Below, piece by piece: positions 15,527 through 21,019 of a stretch of 23,650 bases of DNA. The notes beneath the pieces are model-generated. The model was not told the DNA's origin. It did no database searches and saw nothing but the letters and a program-made list of their open reading frames with translations. Origin of the DNA: a virus. A program made the translations under genes and the position numbers. Each line of letters starts with the position of its first letter. Position 1 is the first letter of the stretch. The stretch is taken from IMG/VR virus record IMGVR_UViG_3300025286_001551, positions 1-23,650 of that record; one strand, given 5' to 3'.

Positions 15527-15716
15527 CTTTAATCCCCTTAGTTTTTATACTACTTTTTTTAGGTTTAGGTTTACTTTTCTTGGGCTCTATTAGTTTTAAA
15601 TAGGAATAATCTAACTTAACAGCAGACTCAATTATCTGCTGTGGTCTTATTTCTAGAATGTCAGATCCTACATACAATAACATCTTAAATCTACACGTAC
15701 TTTTATACTTATACAT
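15510..15716 (-). CDS. Small Lys-rich hypothetical protein, 68 residues
   Basis: Not recognised. The first half looks like a small beta unit (MLLYVGSDILEIRPQQIIESA), and the tail is very basic (KKSKPKPKKSSIKTKG), so nucleic-acid or capsid contact is possible. The ATG at 15716 has AGGGGA just upstream (three-base spacer); a second in-frame ATG at 15683 would give 57 residues and a weaker site. It is the first gene after the capsid terminator, with a weak late-type element in front, and overlaps the neck gene by 17 bases. This suggests it opens the neck-tail transcript. Confidence 0.6.
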   Translation of the reverse strand: MYKYKSTCRFKMLLYVGSDILEIRPQQIIESAVKLDYSYLKLIEPKKSKPKPKKSSIKTKGIKDGNDR

Positions 15717-15725
15717 GAATCCCCT

Positions 15726-15733
15726 ACTTTATA
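15726..15733 (-). promoter_or_regulatory. Weak late-type promoter element (TATAAAGT)
   Basis: Minus-strand TATAAAGT matches TATAAATA at 6 of 8 positions. It sits between the capsid terminator and the small gene at 15716, the place where a neck-operon promoter would be needed. Confidence 0.35.
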
Positions 15734-15737
15734 TAGC

Positions 15738-15779
15738 ACTAAAACAAAAATAGGGTGAGGAGTTTTTCATCCTCACCCC
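15738..15779 (-). terminator. Rho-independent terminator after the major capsid gene
   Basis: Arms 15753-15761 and 15770-15778 form a perfect 9-base GC-rich stem (GGGTGAGGA / TCCTCACCC) with an 8-base loop. On the minus strand it is followed at once by TATTTTTGTTTT. The capsid stop is 24 bases upstream. On the plus strand no T-run follows, so it acts in one direction only. Confidence 0.9.
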
Positions 15780-15802
15780 ATATAATTGTCATTTAGTAGT
15801 TA

Positions 15803-17353
15803 CTACACAGCACCGGCACCAGTGTTAGTAGCAGTACCAGTCCAGTCACCCACAAGGTTACTAGAACCAACGAATCTAATGATACGATAGAATCTAGACT
15901 CTGGGGTAATAGCAGCTTTGCCATACCGAGTAATCAGACCCTTACGAGGCTGGAAAGTCTCGGGATCAACAATCTTCGGCAGACCCTGGAGAGGAATGTA
16001 CGGAGCGTACACATAACCAGCATCCATCGGGCTGTTACCTTTGTAACCCATAAGAATTTCATCTTCTGGGTACAGAGGATCAACATACATATCGTAGCGT
16101 CCCATGAACTTACCAACATAAGAAACAGTGTTTCTACCCATGTTAGTAGGACCATCAGACTTGTCAATGCCACCTTGAAGTTTCGCAGAAGACTCAAGAA
16201 GAGATGCAACCACAGGAGAGCAAAGGATCCAGTTACCAGGACCACGCTGAGTAGACTTATAAATATCTTGCGATACAATGTTAATCAAAGCAAGCAAGTT
16301 AGCATAAGTATCTCCAACATGACGAGGAGCAAAGTTCAGAGCCGTAGAGGTCCAATCCATAAGGTACACATTTCTAAGTGATCCCGCTGGGTCAGTACCT
16401 GGAAGTACTGGGTTATTTTGGAAAGTACCAAAGTTAGAATCATTAGGTTCTGTACCCTGACCAGTAAAGTTATTACTGTTAGCCCAGTTAAGGTTACTTC
16501 TATTCCACGGACCCACAACACTAGTAACATCATACGCGATCATGCGAAGATCTTCAATAAGTTCACGGTCAATCTCAAGACGAAGCTCAGAACTAAGAAG
16601 TTCAGTAAGCTCACGCTCAAGATCAAGGTTATGGTAAGCCTTAAGATCTTGTTGAGCTTCAAGAGTCCAGAGGGCTCTCATCTTACGAGTACGAGCAACA
16701 ACAGGCTGTTGCTCAATGTGGAAGGTCATGTCAGGAATATTAGTACCAGACAAGATCTCACCAGCACTCATACTAAATCCCCATGTAGATCTAGCACCAA
16801 CAGGGGGGAAGTTAGCAATCTGACCACCAATAGTCTGATTAACTGAACCAGGATCGTTTCCAGCGAGGCTCATATCAGACAGGTCATACCCCGTAGCTGG
16901 GGCAGTGAAAGTACCATCAATACCAGTAGTGGTATTGTCGATAGAAGAAGCGACCAAGTTTTGCCACGTAAGGTCGTACTTACTGTACAAGGTCTCTACA
17001 GTGCGAGGATTTCCAATACCTCGATCAGAACCTAGGTAGAAAATTTGAGAGACAGGACCACTCATGGGCTGAACGCCACAAATCCTGTTAGCAATAAGCT
17101 CTGGGAAAACCCTACGAACTAGAGGGAAAGCGAACTTTTGGAAAGTACCAAGAGATCCAGTGGTAGTAGCACCACCGCTATCTGCTGGGAAAGCTTCGTC
17201 TAACCTCTCGTTCATAAGAGACTTTGCTTGGTTCTCAAGGAGTTGTGCTGTCACTCTCTGAGTATAATAATCTTCGATATCTTCAAGAACGGGAGCCCAC
17301 TTACACATGATTTCGTCATCTGCTCCAGGCTCAATAATGTCATTATCAATCAT
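15803..17353 (-). CDS. 23: Major capsid protein, T4 gp23-like
   Basis: 516 residues (T4 gp23 is 521). Seen: an N-terminal helical propeptide-like part, a Leu-Asp-Glu triplet at 51-53 followed by Ala that fits the prohead-protease site, then FPLVRRVFPELIANRI near 75-90 and VQPMSGPVSQIFYL, both hallmarks of gp23 proteins, FHIEQQPVVARTRKMRALWTLE (here split) in the E-loop/domain region, and late segments FMGRYDMYVDPLYPEDE, GYVYAPYIPL and ETFQPRKGLITRYGK. It would form the hexamers of the capsid after cleavage. AAGGAT precedes the ATG. It lies after the scaffold gene (11-base gap) and before a strong terminator, so it is the last gene of the head operon. No separate vertex (gp24) gene is in the window. 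Confidence 0.97.
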   Translation of the reverse strand: MIDNDIIEPGADDEIMCKWAPVLEDIEDYYTQRVTAQLLENQAKSLMNERLDEAFPADSGGATTTGSLGTFQKFAFPLVRRVFPELIANRICGVQPMSGPVSQIFYLGSDRGIGNPRTVETLYSKYDLTWQNLVASSIDNTTTGIDGTFTAPATGYDLSDMSLAGNDPGSVNQTIGGQIANFPPVGARSTWGFSMSAGEILSGTNIPDMTFHIEQQPVVARTRKMRALWTLEAQQDLKAYHNLDLERELTELLSSELRLEIDRELIEDLRMIAYDVTSVVGPWNRSNLNWANSNNFTGQGTEPNDSNFGTFQNNPVLPGTDPAGSLRNVYLMDWTSTALNFAPRHVGDTYANLLALINIVSQDIYKSTQRGPGNWILCSPVVASLLESSAKLQGGIDKSDGPTNMGRNTVSYVGKFMGRYDMYVDPLYPEDEILMGYKGNSPMDAGYVYAPYIPLQGLPKIVDPETFQPRKGLITRYGKAAITPESRFYRIIRFVGSSNLVGDWTGTATNTGAGAV

Positions 17354-17364
17354 AGGAAAAATCC

Positions 17365-17997
17365 TTAATTATTTGAGTTTGGCATGTAAGCCATAACTTC
17401 ATCAGTTAAGAACGGGTTCCCTTCATAGTTATGGTTAGGGCTGTCCTTTACAGGTGCATCCACATTTTCTGTAATAACAATAGCTCTCTCGGTGGACTCG
17501 AAATCACTACCAACTTCTTCTTCAAGAATATTAAAAGATTCTTGAAGTTGTTCTTTTTCTTCAGAGATAACAGATACTTTATCTTCCAAATTGGAGATAA
17601 CCCTATCTAATCTTTGGTTCTCTCTGATGGTATCAGAGAGTTCTCTAGCAAGGATATCATTATCATCATGCACTTTTTCAACATCCTCATTAACTTTGTT
17701 AACTACGGGAGCTAAATCATCACGATCAATTTCAAAGGCTAGAATGGTCTTAATATCGTGAAGAGCTTGAGCGTCACGATAAATCTCATGCGACTCAGAA
17801 AGCTCGTCTAGAGCAGCCTCTTGAATGGCATCCATTTGGTGACGAAGGAATGCATGAACTTTATTAGTAAGCATATCCATCTCTTCGTCAAGTCTTTCGG
17901 AAATAATACCTTGCATAACCTTTGCAATCTCAGAAATAAGCTCTTCGCTCATTCCTTCTGGCAGTAAGTCTGCAATATCTTTTACTTTGTCTGACAT
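17365..17997 (-). CDS. 22: Prohead core scaffold protein, T4 gp22-like
   Basis: 210 residues from the ATG at 17997, which has AGGAGA eight bases upstream; an in-frame ATG at 18030 lies upstream of the late-type promoter element and is rejected. The protein is acidic and almost all helix, with heptad-like stretches from about residue 75 to 165 (VNEDVEKVHDDND, RENQRLDRVISNLEDK, SEEKEQLQESFNILEEE), the character of gp22 cores around which the T4 head assembles. Several Leu/Ile-x-Glu triplets (LDE, LSE) could be cut by the protease during maturation. It lies between the protease and capsid genes exactly as 21-22-23 in T4. Confidence 0.85.
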   Translation of the reverse strand: MSDKVKDIADLLPEGMSEELISEIAKVMQGIISERLDEEMDMLTNKVHAFLRHQMDAIQEAALDELSESHEIYRDAQALHDIKTILAFEIDRDDLAPVVNKVNEDVEKVHDDNDILARELSDTIRENQRLDRVISNLEDKVSVISEEKEQLQESFNILEEEVGSDFESTERAIVITENVDAPVKDSPNHNYEGNPFLTDEVMAYMPNSNN

Positions 17998-18013
17998 AAT
18001 TAAGTCTCCTATC

Positions 18014-18021
18014 TGTTTATA
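18014..18021 (-). promoter_or_regulatory. Late-type promoter element (TATAAACA) before scaffold and capsid genes
   Basis: Minus-strand TATAAACA (7 of 8 to TATAAATA) is followed directly by GATAGGAGA and ends 16 bases before the ATG at 17997, the same spacing as at 13298-13305. It would give extra transcription of scaffold and capsid, the most abundant products. Confidence 0.6.
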
Positions 18022-18070
18022 TGTATGCACCCCATATTAATAGAGGTGTTTTTTATTATTTTTTGTTCGC

Positions 18071-19327
18071 CTAATCTCTATACTTCTTAGATCTACTTCG
18101 GATAATGGTTCTAACTGGAGGGCTATCTGGGACACCCCCCGCTCTCTGAACGGCAGCTAAAAGCCCCTGTTCTCTTTTAGTTTTAGCCGACGAAGCTAGA
18201 TTAACACTTGCATCTGTTGTAGACGCTGGGCCTTTCCTCTTCCTCTCAGCAGTTTTAAGCTTGTGTTTCTGTAATGCTTCCTCAGCAGCCTCCCCTTGAG
18301 CCCTCTTAAACTTAGGACTTATAGCTCTTTTAGTTCTTTCCGTTGATGTGGAGGAAGATTTACCAGCAATTTTCATCTCGTTCAACTTATCTCTCATAAA
18401 GTTAATGAATTGGGTGGAATCATTGGTAGATTGGCTACGCCTAAGTTGTTGTAGGGCTGCATCCCCACCACCTAAACCCAGAGACGATCTTCCTCTAGTT
18501 GTTTGTCCTGGGTTTAATCCAAGTTTTTGTCTTCTAACTTGGGTTCTAACTCTCACTCTGCCTCTTCGTACTTCCGTCCCCCCCCTCTTAATGGCTGATG
18601 CCCTAATGTCGTCCTGCTTTCCTGCCTCAGGTTCATCTATAGGAAATCCAGGGGCTGGCTCCAGTGCCGCAATTTCCCTAGCAGCCTCAGTCCCTATCTT
18701 TTTGCTCCTCCTTCTACCAGCAGGAGTACTTTCAACCGTTAACTCTTCTTTAAGAAGAGTAGTAAAGTTCTTAACCTTTTGGGCTTCTGGGTACACAGTA
18801 TCAATAATCTCTTGGATCTGGGTAGACTCTGTAAGACCAGGGAAAGCACCTCTGGTTGAAGGATCTGCCACAATGTCCCAAGTGATTAACTTAAAGTCCT
18901 CGTTAACATATCTCTTACCGTCCATCTCTTCAGTAACAGTACCCATACCTCTAGAAGAAACACCTATCTTAACTCCCCCATCAATAAGAGCTTTAGCCAC
19001 CTTACCAGACGGAGTATCAAGTATTTCAGCCTCACCAACAAGCTCATTACCCTTCATTTTAAGATCAGTAATCAAGTGAGATACATTAGAAAGTTTAACT
19101 GAATCATTTTGTGGGTGGTCTAGCTCTCCCATCAACCTTCTTTCAGTCATAGCTTCAGCAAGTTTAGAAATTTCTCTTTCCAGAAGAGGCTTTCTATAAA
19201 TTCTTTTGTTATTATTAGCTTCATCTGCTCTCTGAAAGCATCCACGAATCTTCATAGGACCAGAGCCAGCACCCTCGTTTATAATTTGTAAGTTCTCAAT
19301 AATGAATACGTCTTCTAATAATTTCAT
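18071..19327 (-). CDS. 21: Prohead maturation protease, T4 gp21-like, with a long basic C-terminal extension
   Basis: The first ~200 residues are a T4-type prohead protease: GELDHP with His71, VSSRGMG with Ser125 and DIVADPS with Asp155 supply the expected His/Ser/Asp set. It would cut core and capsid proteins at Leu/Ile-x-Glu. It carries such a site itself at IINE (15-18). T4 gp21 is 212 residues, but this protein has 418. Residues ~205-418 are Arg/Lys-, Ser/Thr- and Ala-rich, with RRGRVRVRTQVRRQK and TAERKRKG, little obvious fold, and resemble a basic core or DNA-packing peptide fused to the enzyme. AAGGAT lies before the ATG. The coding sequence is followed by a 73-base gap with a promoter. 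Confidence 0.93.
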   Translation of the reverse strand: MKLLEDVFIIENLQIINEGAGSGPMKIRGCFQRADEANNNKRIYRKPLLEREISKLAEAMTERRLMGELDHPQNDSVKLSNVSHLITDLKMKGNELVGEAEILDTPSGKVAKALIDGGVKIGVSSRGMGTVTEEMDGKRYVNEDFKLITWDIVADPSTRGAFPGLTESTQIQEIIDTVYPEAQKVKNFTTLLKEELTVESTPAGRRRSKKIGTEAAREIAALEPAPGFPIDEPEAGKQDDIRASAIKRGGTEVRRGRVRVRTQVRRQKLGLNPGQTTRGRSSLGLGGGDAALQQLRRSQSTNDSTQFINFMRDKLNEMKIAGKSSSTSTERTKRAISPKFKRAQGEAAEEALQKHKLKTAERKRKGPASTTDASVNLASSAKTKREQGLLAAVQRAGGVPDSPPVRTIIRSRSKKYRD

Positions 19328-19330
19328 AGG

Positions 19331-19780
19331 CTATCCTTTAGTTTTTTTAATATACTTCTTACCCTTACGGGCTTCTCTTCTCCCTTTCGCAGAAAGTTTC
19401 TTTGCCTTCTTTCCTGTATACTTGTGTCCCACTCTAGCTGCATGATCTTTAACTGAACCCCACTCTGCACTAGGAGTAGCACTTCCTGGAGTAAATCCTT
19501 TTGCTATCCTTCCACTCACTACCGACTCAGAATCGGTTCCACCATGAGTTCTTTTTGAAATAACATAAAGTCTTCTAGATCCTTTAGTAGAAAAAATATG
19601 TCCTGGTCCATGAGAGCTTAAAGCAGCTTTGATGGTAGAGTATACCTTTACCCTTCCCTTAATAGCTAAGTTTCCGCTTTTCCCTTTAGTCTTGTAAGAA
19701 CCTCGACCTGAGGGGTAACGACTACTTTTTTTCTCATTAAGAGGTTCGTTTAATAACTTTAGTGCGTTTATTACGTCCAC
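19331..19780 (-). CDS. Small basic head protein with protease-type leader (hypothetical)
   Basis: 149 residues, starting at GTG (GGAA seven bases upstream) within the end of the preceding gene; no in-frame ATG fits. The first 12-16 residues (NALKLLNEPLNE) end in two Leu-Asn-Glu triplets, fitting the prohead-protease cut site. The remainder is strongly basic, with a middle strand-rich part (GRVKVYSTIKAALSS, RRLYVISKRTHGG) and a Lys-rich tail (KKAKKLSAKGRREARKGKK). A leader of this kind followed by a basic body is what T4 internal and core proteins look like. Its place just before the protease gene supports a prohead core role. Family not recognised. Confidence 0.7.
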   Translation of the reverse strand: MDVINALKLLNEPLNEKKSSRYPSGRGSYKTKGKSGNLAIKGRVKVYSTIKAALSSHGPGHIFSTKGSRRLYVISKRTHGGTDSESVVSGRIAKGFTPGSATPSAEWGSVKDHAARVGHKYTGKKAKKLSAKGRREARKGKKYIKKTKG

Positions 19781-20189
19781 GATATTTTCCAGTAATGTTA
19801 GTAGAAGAATAACCAGTACCTATAGACTGTGTGGTAGGCATACCCATACCAGCCATCTCTGCAACTAAGGAAGTAAGTTTGTTGATAGTTTCAACTAGTT
19901 CCTCCCGCAAACTTACTATTTTTTCCTGAAGAATTTCTTGCTCGGATAGTAAAGGCTTCTTAACGGTTTCTCTATTAGAAGACTTCTTATCCACACCAAA
20001 GGATTCTTGTAAGACTTGTTCAACCATAGATATGGGAATATCTACATCAGATATATCGACCTCTGTAGTAGGTAATTCCTTAGGACGAGCTACTTCAGGA
20101 GTAGAGCCCTCTTTAGATACCTCCCCAGAGTCCATTAGAGACATAGCAAAGTCTCCGATGCTCATTCCCGACTCTTCTAATTTACCCAT
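19737..20189 (-). CDS. Probable prohead core-type protein, 150 residues
   Basis: Not recognised by family. The ATG overlaps the upstream stop as TAATG; its own 3' end overlaps the next gene by 44 bases, the largest overlap among real genes here. The N-terminal half is acidic (DISDVDIPISMVEQVLQES); residues ~80-115 form a likely coiled coil (LSEQEILQEKIVSLREELVETINKL), and the last 20 residues are basic (KYRGRNKRTKVIKR). Charge-segregated, helical and next to the protease, it fits a small core or assembly protein such as T4 gp67/gp68, but sequence evidence for that is absent. Confidence 0.65.
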   Translation of the reverse strand: MGKLEESGMSIGDFAMSLMDSGEVSKEGSTPEVARPKELPTTEVDISDVDIPISMVEQVLQESFGVDKKSSNRETVKKPLLSEQEILQEKIVSLREELVETINKLTSLVAEMAGMGMPTTQSIGTGYSSTNITGKYRGRNKRTKVIKRTS

Positions 20190-20536
20190 TACTCGTCGTC
20201 TTCGTCAACAGCCTCAACAATCAGACCAGCATCAGAAAGAACACCAAGAATTTCCTCAGCGTTTTCAATAATAAAAGACTCTTCAACCTGCTCAGAAATT
20301 AGACCAGCTTCCGAGAATACTTCCATCATAGCAGAGGCATGCTCTTCAAGAGCTTCATCTGTAAGCTCATACTCACCAAAATCAGCTTCACACAGAGGAC
20401 AAACATTGGTAACCTCAGTTTCTTCCTCTTGAACCTGAGTCTCCTCAGACTTACGCTCATCAACACGAATACCAGCCTTATCCCAACCACGGGTCTCTAA
20501 AAGCTGATTAACAAAATCACTACTTACTTTATTCAT
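20189..20536 (-). CDS. Acidic protein with a CPLC motif, possible prohead core protein
   Basis: 115 residues from the ATG at 20536, which has GGAG eight bases upstream; a TTG at 20548 is not preferred. It is very acidic throughout (ends EAVDEDDE), with a CPLC pair near residues 46-49 and a histidine about 16 residues later (LEEHASAMM), like half of a zinc finger, though no second His is seen. Two similar helical stretches, EVFSEAGLISEQVEESF and ILGVLSDAGLIVEAVDE, look like an internal repeat of about 28 residues. Its acidity and position suggest the role of T4 gp67, the acidic core protein; the CPLC motif is not known to me in that family. It is the first gene of the head operon, behind its own late-type element. 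Confidence 0.65.
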   Translation of the reverse strand: MNKVSSDFVNQLLETRGWDKAGIRVDERKSEETQVQEEETEVTNVCPLCEADFGEYELTDEALEEHASAMMEVFSEAGLISEQVEESFIIENAEEILGVLSDAGLIVEAVDEDDE

Positions 20537-20595
20537 TTTTTTCTCCAAAAATTGGTATTGGCATTCCTGCCTATTGTATCTATTACATATAGAGG

Positions 20596-20603
20596 TATTT
20601 AGA
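20596..20603 (-). promoter_or_regulatory. Late-type promoter element (TCTAAATA) before the head operon
   Basis: Minus-strand TCTAAATA matches TATAAATA at 7 of 8 positions. It lies in the 92-base gap between the PAAR gene and the head operon, 59 bases before the ATG at 20536. An A-rich run lies just upstream. Confidence 0.5.
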
Positions 20604-20628
20604 CTATTTTTTTTAAAATTAGTTAAGC

Positions 20629-21018
20629 TTATACAGGGGGGTCTGGGTGGTCCCCAGGCATAGCGAATACATTAGGGGAGCAATTTAATGATGTCCCCTC
20701 TTCATTTCTATATACCGTTATAGGGTGCGAGGAATAGTCATCCCCCATTGTTGATATTGTGATTGATTGAAATCCATTATCATTAGCGAATACTGTAGGT
20801 GATCCACTACCCATTAGGACAGTATGTAGTGGGCACTTATCCCCTACAGGGTATTTATGGTCTGTACATGCGTCCCCCATCCTAACAACTCCTATACCAT
20901 TAATCAATACATCATCAGAGCATTCATCTGTGGTGGTCATCGCATCACAAGCATGTCCAGTATCAACGAAGTCGGTCTCATCTCCTCTAGCTACCGCTGA
21001 TAAATTATAATCTTTCAT
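20629..21018 (-). CDS. PAAR-repeat tail spike tip protein, T4 gp5.4-like
   Basis: 129 residues. It caps the central spike of the contractile tail and helps pierce the host envelope. Seen: VARGDETD, then GHACD, VLINGIGVVRMGDACTDH and CPLHTVLMGSGSPTVFAN, the beta-turn repeats of PAAR proteins. Histidines and cysteines in GHAC, TDH and CPLH are candidates for the single metal at the tip. A C-terminal stretch ISTMGDDYSSHPITVYRNEEG may be a short extra domain; T4 gp5.4 has 97 residues. It follows the large cysteine-rich protein by one base, so the two are probably made together and may be partners in the spike or baseplate. Confidence 0.88.
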   Translation of the reverse strand: MKDYNLSAVARGDETDFVDTGHACDAMTTTDECSDDVLINGIGVVRMGDACTDHKYPVGDKCPLHTVLMGSGSPTVFANDNGFQSITISTMGDDYSSHPITVYRNEEGTSLNCSPNVFAMPGDHPDPPV

Positions 21019-21019
21019 T

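Noticed and set aside
16418-16846. 142-codon plus-strand ORF
   Set aside because: It lies wholly within the capsid gene on the other strand and gives a Lys/Thr/Ser-rich product with no recognisable features.
17998-18030. Upstream ATG for the scaffold protein
   Set aside because: The region holds the late-type promoter and the ribosome binding site of the ATG at 17997, so it is leader rather than coding sequence.
18030-18062. Possible plus-strand terminator (CACC...GGTG followed by T-run)
   Set aside because: The stem has only four good pairs around a long loop, and no plus-strand gene ends nearby.
18348-19079. 243-codon plus-strand ORF
   Set aside because: It is antisense to the prohead protease gene, has no ribosome binding site, and its Pro/Ser/Leu-rich product mirrors the Arg/Ala-rich codons of the opposite strand.
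20560-20575. Small GGCA/TGCC hairpin before the head operon
   Set aside because: A four-pair stem with a four-base loop is expected by chance and has no T-run.
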